A DNA stretch of 64,000 nucleotides from Ruminococcus sp. JC304 (GCA_000285855.2 HE978651.1:2791489-2855488); one strand, 5' to 3'; numbered from the stretch's first letter, positions 16,722 to 25,069 are shown. Notes: a model not told the origin generated them from the letters alone. Program-made: numbers and translations.

Positions 16722-16750
16722 TTGACAACCCTTCTTCTTTCTGTCATAAT
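16722..16750 (+). promoter_or_regulatory. Divergent sigma-A promoter for the PHP phosphatase gene
   Basis: TTGACA (16722-16727), 17 bp spacer, CATAAT (16745-16750). It lies 60 bp upstream of the PHP-domain gene and back to back with the dehydratase promoter and its operator boxes. Confidence 0.7.
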
Positions 16751-16810
16751 TGTTATATATATTTTTTTCTGAATACCTCTGCAAACAGTCATTAATTTTA
16801 TTTAAAGGGG

Positions 16811-17533
16811 ATGATCACCACGTATCTTGCAGATATCCATACACATTCCATCGCAAGCGGGCACGGTACTTCCTGCACGATTTCCGATATGGTAAAAGAA
16901 GCCGGACGCAAAGGCATGAAACTTCTGGGCATTACGGATCACGGTCCCGGCACGCTTGCTTCCGGCACATCTTCCTATTTCCGCGGGCTGCCATTCTGCC
17001 CCCGAAAACGTTTCGGTGTAGAAGTACTTTATGGTGTAGAGCTCAATATCCTGAACGTTCAGGGTCATGTGGATTTAAGCGATGAGCTGCTATCTAATCT
17101 GGACTATGCCATCATAAGTATGCATAGCCAGAACTACACTTCCGGAACTGTCAAAGAGAATACTCTTGCATACCAGAATGCAATGAAGCATCCTGCCGTA
17201 AAGGTTCTGGGCCATTGTGATAACCCGGCTTTTCCGGTGGATTACCATGCATTGGCTTATACAGCCAGCAGAGAAAATGTAATTTTCGAAATCAACGAAG
17301 CCTCACTGACTCCCGGTGGATACCGCGGTGACACCAGGGCAAACAACGCAGAGATCCTTCGTTGCTGCCTTAAATATCAGCTTCCCATTGTTTTATCCAG
17401 CGACAGTCATGGAAAAGAGCATGTAGGAGATTTTACCTATGCAGCAGAGTTTGTTCATCAGACCGGTTTCCCCGAATCATTGATTCTGAACAATCAGATT
17501 CCCAGACTGAAGGTTTTTCTTCAAACCCGTTAG
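16811..17533 (+). CDS. PHP-domain phosphatase, YcdX-like
   Basis: 240 residues, a single PHP (polymerase and histidinol phosphatase) domain with the trinuclear metal site: DIHTHSIASGHGT (His-x-His), GITDHGP, YGVELNILN, ISMHSQN, LGHCDNP and SSDSHGKEHVG. The family hydrolyses phosphate monoesters; substrates of YcdX-like members are not settled. It diverges from the BMC promoter region and could act on a sugar phosphate of that pathway (inference). ATG follows AAAGGGG with almost no spacer, an unusually tight ribosome site, but the DIHTH start matches the paralog at 53649-54371. A strong terminator follows. Confidence 0.85.
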   Translation: MITTYLADIHTHSIASGHGTSCTISDMVKEAGRKGMKLLGITDHGPGTLASGTSSYFRGLPFCPRKRFGVEVLYGVELNILNVQGHVDLSDELLSNLDYAIISMHSQNYTSGTVKENTLAYQNAMKHPAVKVLGHCDNPAFPVDYHALAYTASRENVIFEINEASLTPGGYRGDTRANNAEILRCCLKYQLPIVLSSDSHGKEHVGDFTYAAEFVHQTGFPESLILNNQIPRLKVFLQTR

Positions 17534-17576
17534 TTGTTTCCAATATGTGTTCATGCCATTTCTTATGCAGACATAT

Positions 17577-17631
17577 AAAAAAAGATCATCAACAGATATT
17601 TCTCATATAAATATCCATTGATGATCTTTTT
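17577..17631. terminator. Bidirectional intrinsic terminator
   Basis: AAAAAGATCATCAA (17579-17592) pairs perfectly with TTGATGATCTTTTT (17618-17631), and the loop contains a further GATATTT/AATATC pairing. The A and T tracts serve both the PHP gene and the convergent Cys-rich gene. Confidence 0.85.
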
Positions 17632-17652
17632 ATCTTCACCGGTCAGCCATCC

Positions 17653-17946
17653 TTACTGCTGATCTGCACGCATTTTCTTCATCAGTTCAGCCAGTTCCTG
17701 ATATTTCCCGGTCACATATCCATAGTTCTTTCTCTTATGAGGAAGCTGACAGTTGGTACAGTCCTTCAATCCACTGTCTGTATATCGAAAATTCCCACCG
17801 CATTGATCACCCAGTGCATATAAAGGGCAATAACAAAACAAACAGTTAAAATCCTCAGGATTCGCTCCCTTATGACAGGGAAAAAACTCACATTTTTTAT
17901 GACTGAAAAAAGAATACTCTTTATCTTCCCAATATGGTTTTTCCAT
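17653..17946 (-). CDS. Cysteine-rich small-domain protein under a cobalamin riboswitch
   Basis: 97 residues with ten Cys in about 50 residues: KKCEFFPCHKG, NCLFCYCPLY, DQCGG and KDCTNCQLPHK. It matches what I know as the 'cysteine-rich small domain' family, a probable metal-binding module of unknown function. Its only visible control is a cobalamin riboswitch about 260-450 nt upstream on the same strand with its own promoter, so a role in B12 or cobamide metabolism is inferred from regulation alone. ATG is preceded by AAGGAA at 7 nt. No operon partner follows before the bidirectional terminator. Confidence 0.8.
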   Translation of the reverse strand: MEKPYWEDKEYSFFSHKKCEFFPCHKGANPEDFNCLFCYCPLYALGDQCGGNFRYTDSGLKDCTNCQLPHKRKNYGYVTGKYQELAELMKKMRADQQ

Positions 17947-18015
17947 ATCTTATTTCCTTCTTCCAAACAAGCAGATAACAGATCAATCTATCATTTTCTC
18001 CATAATAAAGAGGGA

Positions 18016-18092
18016 GCGATGCTACTCCGGGGTAGAAGATTAATCCGTTCATGAGTGCGCGGAGGGAACGAATATTTCCGAAGTAGTATCGC
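18016..18092 (-). other. Large imperfect hairpin in the leader of the Cys-rich gene
   Basis: GCGATGCTACTCCGG (18016-18030) pairs with CCGAAGTAGTATCGC (18078-18092); the two non-Watson-Crick positions can be G-U pairs in the minus-strand RNA. An inner GTTC/GAAC pairing extends the fold. It lies between the riboswitch terminator and the coding start. I do not recognise an RNA family. Confidence 0.5.
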
Positions 18093-18138
18093 CTGCCATT
18101 TAATCATGTATAATTCATAAAGAACAGGCGCATTCCAT

Positions 18139-18168
18139 AAAAAAATGTCTGCCTTCGAAAAAGCAGAC
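18139..18168 (-). terminator. Riboswitch expression-platform terminator
   Basis: In the minus-strand RNA GTCTGC pairs with GCAGAC, followed by A and seven T. It lies just downstream of the cobalamin aptamer, so B12 binding probably favours premature termination. Confidence 0.75.
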
Positions 18169-18204
18169 AACGCTCCGAAGCTGCGGATTCAACGGAGTTG
18201 GTTG

Positions 18205-18400
18205 TTACACTTTACACGGAAGTTTAACCTCGCCATACTAAGCAGGTTTCCTGGCTCCAGGCTCATCGCTCCTCTCTCCTTCTCATGCTATGGCACAATG
18301 GATCTGCGAGATTTGCTCCTCTGTTACAGTGACCGGATCGCTCAGGTTTCTCACCTGATTCCCTCTCTCTGTACCGTATAATAACAGTATCAGCACTTAA
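18205..18400 (-). ncRNA. Cobalamin riboswitch
   Basis: The minus-strand RNA carries the conserved cobalamin aptamer pieces in order: GGGAATCAGGTGAGAAACC near 18360-18340, CCGGTCACTGTAAC near 18330, and the B12-box-like GCCAGGAAACCTGCTTAG near 18255-18240. Boundaries are approximate. It is preceded by a strong promoter and followed by a terminator, then the Cys-rich small-domain gene. The class of cobalamin preferred cannot be judged by eye. Confidence 0.88.
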
Positions 18401-18429
18401 TATGTTCTATATGGAATTATACTGACTTT

Positions 18430-18458
18430 ATAATAGCATCACCGTTAAAGAATGTCAA
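18430..18458 (-). promoter_or_regulatory. Promoter of the cobalamin-riboswitch transcript
   Basis: Minus-strand TTGACA (18458-18453), 17 bp spacer, TATTAT (18435-18430), placing the start about 20-25 nt before the aptamer. Confidence 0.75.
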
Positions 18459-18486
18459 CTATTTATCAAAGTTTTTCAAAAACTTT

Positions 18487-18535
18487 TTAATCGAATCAAG
18501 CAAGTAGCGAAGCGGATTGCGAATATCCGCTTGAC
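18487..18535 (-). repeat. Dispersed intergenic repeat, copy a (full, reversed)
   Basis: 49 bp copy of the element seen elsewhere in the window as GTCAAGCGGATATTCGCAAT...TTGATTCGGTTAA, here on the minus strand. AGCGGAT/ATCCGCT within it forms a hairpin with a 7 nt loop. Confidence 0.8.
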
Positions 18536-18545
18536 TTTTTTTCAA

Positions 18546-18583
18546 ACAAAAACCAGGTAACAGCACATATGGATGTCACCCGG
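18546..18583 (-). terminator. Intrinsic terminator after the PcsB-like gene
   Basis: In the minus-strand RNA CCGGGTGACA pairs with TGTTACCTGG (two G-U pairs), then TTTTTGTTT. Confidence 0.7.
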
Positions 18584-18626
18584 CCTTTTCTCATTATTTT
18601 TTTAATCGGATATAATCTTTTGCAGA

Positions 18627-20042
18627 TTATACAAGTCTTCTTACTGATACAATTGTTCTGTATGCAGCATTGTCGCTGATCTTAATACCATCTACAGAGT
18701 TGGATGCATGTACAATACGTCCATTTCCCATATAAATTGCCACATGGCCGCCATAGCAGATCAGATCACCCGGCTGCGCATTTGCATAAGATACTTCTGT
18801 TCCACAGTTCTGCTGTTCATAAGAAGTTCTCGGAAGGCTTACTCCAAAGTTGGCATATACACTCTGTACAAATCCAGAACAGTCTGCACCACTTGTAAGA
18901 CTTGTTCCTCCCCATACATATGGATTTCCCACAAACTGTGTAGCATAATCCACTACAGAAGAGCCTGAACCTGAACCAGAAGAAGAATTGTCAGAATCAG
19001 AAGACTGTTCTTCTTCATAATCTTCCTTTGATACTGTATTGTCAGAATCAATAACATTGCCATACTCATCATATTCCACATCCTCACCGGACTGTGCATT
19101 ATCAATGACATTGCCATCTTCATCATATTCTACATCGTCTGATTCCTCATAGGTATCTTCGTCTGTATCCTCATCTGTATTTTCAACCGGATTTCCATCC
19201 TCATCATACTCTACATCTTCTGAGTTTGCTGCTTCCTCTGCTGCAGCAGCTTCTTCTGCCGCCTGTCGTGCAGCTTCTTCCTCTGCCTGACGTCTGGCCT
19301 CTTCCTCTGCCGCAATACGCTCTGCTTCCAGCTGCTGGATCTCTGCTGTCTGCTCTGCCAGAAGATTTGCATATTCTGTTGCCTGCTGCTGTGCATATGC
19401 GATTTCATTTTCATAATCAGCAGACTCAGATTTTTTCTGATCAATCTGGCACTGAAGAGTATAAGACTGCTCTTCATAAGAAGATTTCATTTCTTCCAGC
19501 TCTGCCTTATCAGACTCATACTGTGTTTTTAAATTATTTACTTCATCAATGGTCTTCACATATTTGTCCAGATTTTTTCTGTCCTGCTCATACATCTGCT
19601 GGGTATTCTCAGCTCGTGTAAGAAGATCACTGAGATCTTCGGAATTCAACATCATCTGGAACCATGCAGAATCACCGCCCTGCTCATACAGACACTGGAT
19701 ACGCTTCTTCATACTCTCGTACTGCTTATCTCTGGCCTTCTGCGCTTTTGCAAGATCCTGTTTTGTTCTGATGATATCAACCTCTTTATTGCTGATATCA
19801 TTCTTAAGAGTATCGATGGAAACCATAACACTAACAAGATTGGAATCCAACTCTGAAATTTCACTCTCAAGCTGTGCCTTTGCATTTGCCAGTTCATCCA
19901 TGCGGGAATATGTGGCATCAAGCTGCTGGCTTGTAATCGCCTGTTCTTCTCTTAAGTCATCTTCTCTGGAAGCGCTTACGCTTACGGCCTGTGATGCAGT
20001 CATAAGCAGTGCTAATGTAAGACATACAATTTTTTTCTTCAT
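18627..20042 (-). CDS. Secreted coiled-coil NlpC/P60 peptidoglycan hydrolase (PcsB/CwlO-like)
   Basis: 471 residues. Signal peptide 1 to about 26 (MKKKIVCLTLALLMTASQA). Residues about 28-255 are long coiled coils with a QYESMKKRIQCLYEQGG element typical of PcsB/CwlO N-domains, ending in an Ala/Glu-rich helix. Residues about 270-350 are acidic with three copies of a DVEYDEDGNVID-like unit. A Ser-rich linker leads to the C-terminal NlpC/P60 domain (DYATQFVGNPYVWGG, catalytic Cys in GADCSGFVQSVY, His in GGHVAIYMG). It cleaves wall peptides, most likely under FtsEX-type control at division or elongation, as in relatives. It has its own promoter and terminator. Confidence 0.92.
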   Translation of the reverse strand: MKKKIVCLTLALLMTASQAVSVSASREDDLREEQAITSQQLDATYSRMDELANAKAQLESEISELDSNLVSVMVSIDTLKNDISNKEVDIIRTKQDLAKAQKARDKQYESMKKRIQCLYEQGGDSAWFQMMLNSEDLSDLLTRAENTQQMYEQDRKNLDKYVKTIDEVNNLKTQYESDKAELEEMKSSYEEQSYTLQCQIDQKKSESADYENEIAYAQQQATEYANLLAEQTAEIQQLEAERIAAEEEARRQAEEEAARQAAEEAAAAEEAANSEDVEYDEDGNPVENTDEDTDEDTYEESDDVEYDEDGNVIDNAQSGEDVEYDEYGNVIDSDNTVSKEDYEEEQSSDSDNSSSGSGSGSSVVDYATQFVGNPYVWGGTSLTSGADCSGFVQSVYANFGVSLPRTSYEQQNCGTEVSYANAQPGDLICYGGHVAIYMGNGRIVHASNSVDGIKISDNAAYRTIVSVRRLV

Positions 20043-20114
20043 GGTCTCTCGTCCTCGTAACCTTTTATTTCTTTTTATGTAATAGTTTCGTAATATTTGT
20101 TTTAAGTCTTATTC

Positions 20115-20143
20115 ATATTAACACATCGTTTCCATGAATGCAA
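20115..20143 (-). promoter_or_regulatory. Promoter of the PcsB-like gene
   Basis: Minus-strand TTGCAT (20143-20138), 17 bp spacer, TAATAT (20120-20115), about 73 bp before the ATG. Confidence 0.65.
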
Positions 20144-20195
20144 GGTTTTTTTATAAATTATTTTAAATTTCCGTAACATTTAGTAATGTTTACGC

Positions 20196-20230
20196 AAAAA
20201 AGCAGCCGTCCCAAAGGACAAGCTGCTTTT
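20196..20230. terminator. Intrinsic terminator after the wall-binding hydrolase gene
   Basis: AAAAAAGCAGC ... GCTGCTTTT around a 15 nt loop; A and T tracts flank both sides. Confidence 0.8.
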
Positions 20231-20262
20231 CTTATTTCATATTGCATCTATCTCTGAATTTC

Positions 20263-21741
20263 TTAGCTAAAAAGATCTGCCAGGATCTGATCTGCAGTCT
20301 TGTTCAGATATCCATCCGGATCAGAAAGTGTATTTCTGTTCCATCTGAAATAGTTTCCGTTACGGCTGTAGTTACCGCTGGATGTATGATATGCAGAACC
20401 ATATTTTGCATATCCCGGATATCTGGACATATATTTCTGTGCCAGTGCAATTGCCTGAGTTCCATATGTTCCATTCGGTGTAGGAGTTCCTGCGATCTGT
20501 ACACCTGCATTTGGTGTGGAATGAACAATTACAAGACTCTTATCACTGCACTGTCCCAGAACAATCCATACATGGCCTTCATTATAACCAATATCACCAG
20601 GTTTGAAAGTCCAGTCAGATTTTGACAGATCAGACTGTGTAAGAATGCTTCCCCAGCCTCTTGCCTTATAGGTAGATCCAACTTCACCGGAAACAACTGT
20701 ATATCCGCTTCCGACTCCTGACTTCGTCTGCATCACCTGATATGCAGCCCAGCCAACAAAACCGGAACAGTCAAAACCTTTTGCTCTGTTTTCAGTACTC
20801 AGGTCTCTGTAATTATTATAATTATAATCTGCAGTCTGACTGTTATAGAAAGCAGTCATGGTAGGACTAAGTCCCTTACGGGTAGAATCATTCCATCCAC
20901 CGCCCCATACATAAAGGGCTTTTCCTACCGGAAGCAATGCTCCCGCAAGATAATTCTTAATCGTCTTACTTCCGTTTGATTCCGGAGTGATCAGCAAAAT
21001 ACCGTTGGAATCAAAAGTATATTTCTTACCGTCAATGGTAGTCTGGCCTGTTGCCATTTCACCGGTCTTGGTATCAAAATAATATTTATTATAATTAATG
21101 GTCTTCCAGCCGGTAGCCATCTTACCGCTTCCTGTGCTGAAATAATAGTTCTTACCATCAATCTTCTGGAAGCCCTTTGCCATGATACCATCATCTTCTT
21201 CGAAGAATCTGGCCTCACCTTTTGTATTTTTTGCCCATCCTGTCAGCATGTAACAGGCACTTGTAAAATATCTGGTGTTCTTTTTGCTGTCTGTAAGAAA
21301 CTCTTTACATGCAGCAACGCCACTCTTACTGTAGAAATAATATTTCTTTCCCTTCAGTGTCAGCCACTTAGTCTGCATAAATCCAGTAGACTCATCAAAA
21401 TATCTCTTCTGTCCCTTGGAGTCTGTCAGCCAACCGGACATCATGATTCCGGCGCCTTTGCTGAAATAACGCTTTCTTCCCTTGCTGTCTGTGACCCAGC
21501 CCTTTACCTGTACGCCTGTACTTGCATTAAAATAGTACTTCTTGCCGTCCAGCTCCAGCCAGCCTTTCTGTTTAGAACCTTCCTCATTTATGTAGTATGA
21601 TTTACCGTTAATCGTTACAAATCCAGTCTCTGTGTCGGCCTTAACCCGCGCAGCTGAAAAAAATACAGATACACATACAGCAAAAAACAGCAGGAACAGA
21701 AACGCCCCCCAGGTTCTGAACTTCTTGTTTACGTTTTGCAT
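20263..21741 (-). CDS. Secreted cell-wall-binding-repeat protein with NlpC/P60-type domain
   Basis: 492 residues. Signal peptide about 1-35 (TWGAFLFLLFFAVCVSVFF then AARVKA). Residues about 38-255 hold some ten ~20-residue wall-binding repeats of the type GWLTDSKGQKRYFDESTG / GKKYYF, as in choline-binding-like anchors. The C-terminal ~235 residues carry a Cys-His hydrolase core: KGFDCSGFVGWAAYQ (Cys) and NEGHVWIVLGQ (His), within a larger NlpC/P60-like domain starting ALYVWGGGW. Probable peptidoglycan hydrolase retained on teichoic acid or polysaccharide. ATG at 21741 is preferred (AGGAAGG 5 nt upstream) over 21774, where the ribosome site would be coding. Confidence 0.9.
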   Translation of the reverse strand: MQNVNKKFRTWGAFLFLLFFAVCVSVFFSAARVKADTETGFVTINGKSYYINEEGSKQKGWLELDGKKYYFNASTGVQVKGWVTDSKGRKRYFSKGAGIMMSGWLTDSKGQKRYFDESTGFMQTKWLTLKGKKYYFYSKSGVAACKEFLTDSKKNTRYFTSACYMLTGWAKNTKGEARFFEEDDGIMAKGFQKIDGKNYYFSTGSGKMATGWKTINYNKYYFDTKTGEMATGQTTIDGKKYTFDSNGILLITPESNGSKTIKNYLAGALLPVGKALYVWGGGWNDSTRKGLSPTMTAFYNSQTADYNYNNYRDLSTENRAKGFDCSGFVGWAAYQVMQTKSGVGSGYTVVSGEVGSTYKARGWGSILTQSDLSKSDWTFKPGDIGYNEGHVWIVLGQCSDKSLVIVHSTPNAGVQIAGTPTPNGTYGTQAIALAQKYMSRYPGYAKYGSAYHTSSGNYSRNGNYFRWNRNTLSDPDGYLNKTADQILADLFS

Positions 21742-21838
21742 ACATACCTTCCTTTTCTTTTTCTTACATTTCATTATGTTTCATTTTCATGTTCAGAAAT
21801 GTAAAGTCTTTACAATGTTGTTACGTTTGTATGACCCT

Positions 21839-21867
21839 ATTATATTACAGCTTCAACATACAGTCAA
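21839..21867 (-). promoter_or_regulatory. Promoter of the wall-binding hydrolase gene
   Basis: Minus-strand TTGACT (21867-21862), 17 bp spacer, perfect TATAAT (21844-21839). Confidence 0.75.
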
Positions 21868-21921
21868 CATTGAAGTAAAAATATGTTAAATTTTCACTAA
21901 ATCATCACAGGTTTTTCCAGC

Positions 21922-21961
21922 AAAAAAGAGACAAAGCTAACAAAAAAGCCCTGTCTCTTTT
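21922..21961. terminator. Intrinsic terminator after ddh
   Basis: AAAAGAGACA (to 21933) pairs with TGTCTCTTTT (21952-21961) around an 18 nt loop. Confidence 0.8.
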
Positions 21962-21966
21962 CGATT

Positions 21967-22953
21967 TTACAGCAGATGTTTTCTCAATTCAGCCCCATCG
22001 GCAGAACTTAAATATGCAGGAGCCACGTCAAATACTGTCTTGGCACCTGTCTGACCTTCTTTATTCATACGGTATGCTGCCCTCGCATAAGCAACCAGTA
22101 CAGAAGAAGTAAACTCTGGATTTGAATCCAGTTTCAGGCTGTATTCAATCACATGATTATTCTCATTATTCCATCCTGTTTTTCCGGAACGGATCACAAA
22201 ACCGCCATGGGGGATTCCACTGTGATCACGCTTCAGCTCTTCTTCAGAAATGAAATGTACCGTTGTATCATAATCTGAGAAATAATTCGGCATAGTCTTA
22301 ATATCGTTCTCGATCTGTGCCAGATCTGCACCTTCCTCTGCAACTACGAAGCATTCTCTTGTATGTTTCTGTCTGGTAGTAAGCTCTGGATTTTCTCCAT
22401 TTCGTACAGCTTCCAGTGCAGCTTCCACAGGAATCGTATACTGCTTTGCATCCTTCACACCTTTGATACGGCGTACTGCATCAGAGTGTCCCTGGCTTAC
22501 TCCTTTACCCCAGAAGGTATAATCCTTTCCATTGGTGAGGATTGCATTTGCATAAAGACGGTTCAGTGAAAACATTCCCGGATCCCAGCCTACTGAAATA
22601 ATACCGATATGGCCGCTTTCTTTTGCTGCCGCATCTACTGCATCAAAATGTTCCGGAATTCTTGCATGTGTATCAAAGCTGTCAATTACGTTAAACATCT
22701 TTGCATATTCCGGTGTCTGTTTCGGAAGATCTGTTGCACTTCCACCACAGATAATAAGAACATCAATCTTATCTTTCATTTTTTCAGCATCACTGACAGA
22801 ATATACTGTTGCTGTCTCTGTAAGAATCTTAACGGTTTCCGGAGCACGGCGTGTAAACACAGCCACAAGCTCCAGATCCGGATTATGTTTGATTGCGCAC
22901 TCTACACCACGGCCAAGATTGCCGTAGCCCAAAATACCAATACGAATACTCAT
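21967..22953 (-). CDS. ddh: meso-Diaminopimelate D-dehydrogenase
   Basis: 328 residues, full length. NADPH-dependent reductive amination of tetrahydrodipicolinate to meso-DAP in one step, feeding wall peptide and lysine synthesis. Seen: IGILGYGNLGRGVE (Rossmann), VFTRRAPETV, ICGGSATDLP, IDSFDTHARIP, SVGWDPGMFSLNR, WGKGVSQGHSDAVRRIKGV, and a C-terminal FTSSVLVAYARAAYRM. GGAGG lies 8 nt upstream. Monocistronic by its own promoter and terminator, next to two wall hydrolases. Confidence 0.95.
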   Translation of the reverse strand: MSIRIGILGYGNLGRGVECAIKHNPDLELVAVFTRRAPETVKILTETATVYSVSDAEKMKDKIDVLIICGGSATDLPKQTPEYAKMFNVIDSFDTHARIPEHFDAVDAAAKESGHIGIISVGWDPGMFSLNRLYANAILTNGKDYTFWGKGVSQGHSDAVRRIKGVKDAKQYTIPVEAALEAVRNGENPELTTRQKHTRECFVVAEEGADLAQIENDIKTMPNYFSDYDTTVHFISEEELKRDHSGIPHGGFVIRSGKTGWNNENNHVIEYSLKLDSNPEFTSSVLVAYARAAYRMNKEGQTGAKTVFDVAPAYLSSADGAELRKHLL

Positions 22954-23030
22954 TATGATTTCCTCCTGTAACCTTTCTTCTATTATCGCAACTATTTGCT
23001 GTTATCATAGCTACGCATTATCACTTTACT

Positions 23031-23059
23031 ATAGTAATATTTTCCCTTTTGATTGTCAA
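23031..23059 (-). promoter_or_regulatory. Promoter of ddh
   Basis: Minus-strand TTGACA (23059-23054), 17 bp spacer, TACTAT (23036-23031). Confidence 0.7.
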
Positions 23060-23106
23060 TCCATTAATGAAAGTTTTATAATCCCGTAACCAGTTCGTTA
23101 CAAGAA

Positions 23107-23751
23107 TCAACAACAAAATACACCTCCACCCGGGCAGCAAAGACTGCAGGCCAGATTTGCCAGACAAAGCTTCATGCAGTAATCATCACCGCCGGTCGGC
23201 ATGCCCCCAAAAGGATTCTGCATTTCCCGGTACCAACTGCCGCCGCCCTCCATTCGCTGAAGAAGCATCTGATACTGCATATTATCCGGTTCCAGACGGA
23301 CAGCCTCCCTGATATCACTGAGAGCGTTCACATTATTTCCAAGTCCCATATTTGCCATTGATGAAAGATAATACCATTGACCATTGTGCTGGGAAAGAGA
23401 CTGCAGCACATTCATAGCCTCTCTGTAATGACCACTTTGGATATAATTTGCTGCTGCCTGCCTGCGAACACTTTCCTCATCCTGATAAGCATTGCCAGAA
23501 TTTCCGGAATAATCGCCAAAGCCTCCAAATCCACTATAGGAGTTGCCATAACTGCTTCCTTGTTCCCTTTCCCGCATGATCTGCTCATAGGCCTGCTGGA
23601 CCTGTTTAAACTTCTCCTCAGCCTGTTCCCTGTTGGGATTGTTAATATTTGCATCCGGATGATATTTGCGGCTCATCCGGCGGTATGCTTTTTTTATCTC
23701 ATCATCTGACGCGTTCCGGGACACTCCCAGCACACTGTACGGATCAATCAT
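23107..23751 (-). CDS. J-domain protein with Cys-rich C-terminus
   Basis: 214 residues. Residues 1 to about 65 are a J domain ([31 protein letters not shown], with the essential HPD). A Gly/Ser/Tyr-rich linker (about 72-100) and a TPR-like helical stretch ([36 protein letters not shown]) follow. The end is a Cys/Gly tail ([22 protein letters not shown]). It lacks DnaJ zinc fingers and substrate domains. It presumably recruits DnaK to some client. Start 23751 has GGGGGAG 7 nt upstream and overlaps the 3' end of the DUF5685 gene by 8 bp, so the pair is translationally coupled. Confidence 0.85.
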   Translation of the reverse strand: MIDPYSVLGVSRNASDDEIKKAYRRMSRKYHPDANINNPNREQAEEKFKQVQQAYEQIMREREQGSSYGNSYSGFGGFGDYSGNSGNAYQDEESVRRQAAANYIQSGHYREAMNVLQSLSQHNGQWYYLSSMANMGLGNNVNALSDIREAVRLEPDNMQYQMLLQRMEGGGSWYREMQNPFGGMPTGGDDYCMKLCLANLACSLCCPGGGVFCC

Positions 23752-24589
23752 GTTTTTTCTCCCCCGCTTCCCTTCGTTTCCTGGCAATCGCCTCAAAACG
23801 ACACCACACACCGGAATAAAGAATATTTCTCAGAATATCTGTATACTTTATAATAGGAAGCTTTTCAAATTCTCTGCAGGTCTGAGCCATCATCATGATC
23901 AGAAGCTGCCGTACCTGCTCATCAAACCCCTTCATTATATATTTTTCTGCAAAAGGGTTGTAATTTCCATTTTTTACATCTTTTTCCACATCATCATAGG
24001 CATCCAGAATATAAATAAATTTTCCAAGATAAAATCCCATTCTGCGCAGAGAGCCTTCCCATACATCCGTTTTCCAGGCAAAAATCTCCTCCATGATCCG
24101 GCCAAAACAACCTGACATTTTGTCAATATCTGTTTCTCCCGCCTTTTCCATCTGAGATAATTCTTCAAGTAATTTCCTGATTTTCTCTGCTTTCTCCGGA
24201 TACCGGTAACTCAGTTGGTTATTTTTTCTCTGCAGAATTTTCCCATATCCCAATGCAGCAAACTTTTTCTCATCTTCCCAGTCATCCATACATTTATAAT
24301 ATGTGAGAAGAACATTCATATCTGCTCCATATTCTGTAGCTGCATTTTTCCGAACTGGCTGTTTGCATACAGGATGGATCACACATCTGGTTGTTCCCTT
24401 TTGAGTCGGTGGTTCATAAAGCGCACTGAGAAGCACAACCACAAAAGTCATATCATAGGTCAGGGTAATCTGTCCGGATATTCCATATTTTTCTCTCAGC
24501 TCTCTGCAGAGACCGCAGTAAAAGGATCGATACAGATCAAAATCCTTAAATCTGATCTCCGGTTTATTCATTACCACATAGCCAAACAT
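23744..24589 (-). CDS. DUF5685 family protein
   Basis: 281 residues. The start [18 protein letters not shown] and the [16 protein letters not shown] segment (Cys-Gly-Leu-Cys) match the DUF5685 family as I know it. The rest is mostly helical, with [39 protein letters not shown] and a further pair [13 protein letters not shown]. The Asp-rich DAYDDVEKD helix is reminiscent of isoprenoid synthase-like helical bundles, but I cannot claim a function. ATG at 24589 follows GAGGAAATAAA; the frame's ATG at 24634 is inside the previous gene. One bp separates it from the zinc-ribbon gene and it overlaps the J-domain gene. Confidence 0.8.
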   Translation of the reverse strand: MFGYVVMNKPEIRFKDFDLYRSFYCGLCRELREKYGISGQITLTYDMTFVVVLLSALYEPPTQKGTTRCVIHPVCKQPVRKNAATEYGADMNVLLTYYKCMDDWEDEKKFAALGYGKILQRKNNQLSYRYPEKAEKIRKLLEELSQMEKAGETDIDKMSGCFGRIMEEIFAWKTDVWEGSLRRMGFYLGKFIYILDAYDDVEKDVKNGNYNPFAEKYIMKGFDEQVRQLLIMMMAQTCREFEKLPIIKYTDILRNILYSGVWCRFEAIARKRREAGEKKHD

Positions 24590-24590
24590 T

Positions 24591-25001
24591 TTATTTCCTC
24601 TTGATAAACTTCCTGTGACACTTCGGACATTCAATTTCTATCTTCTGACCGTTTCCTCTGGGAATGCGGATCTTTTGCCCACAACCCGGGCAGGTATAAA
24701 TATGATGGGTCTTTCTCTGCTCCATCATACGTTTCTCTTTCATGAAACGACCACGGATATTCTGGGTCATTGCCAGATATTTCTGATTTTCAGCATACCG
24801 CTTCTGAATATTTCTGGACAGAATTCTGACATAAGTATATATGATCAGTACAAAGCCTAACAGATCCAATACTCCGCCTGCCATATTTCTTCTGCAGAAA
24901 GATCCGATTACAACTATAAAAAGCGCCACACCCAGGGTAAATCTTGATAACTGGTCTACACCATAACGTCCCTGCATAAATTTATTCAGTTTGTCTCTCA
25001 T
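24591..25001 (-). CDS. Small membrane protein with C-terminal zinc ribbon
   Basis: 136 residues. Two hydrophobic segments (about 20-36 LGVALFIVVIGSF and 41-58 AGGVLDLLGFVLIIYTYV) form a hairpin. A basic cytosolic helix and a C-terminal zinc ribbon follow (YTCPGCGQKIRIPRG ... IECPKCHRKFIKRK, CxxC-x17-CxxC). Function unknown. First of a tight three-gene block with DUF5685 and the J-domain protein. Confidence 0.75.
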   Translation of the reverse strand: MRDKLNKFMQGRYGVDQLSRFTLGVALFIVVIGSFCRRNMAGGVLDLLGFVLIIYTYVRILSRNIQKRYAENQKYLAMTQNIRGRFMKEKRMMEQRKTHHIYTCPGCGQKIRIPRGNGQKIEIECPKCHRKFIKRK

Positions 25002-25069
25002 CCTTACCTCTTTTCAAGTCTCTCTGAAATCCCTTAAGGATTTTGCCTGTTCAGCAGCAAAAGTACACC

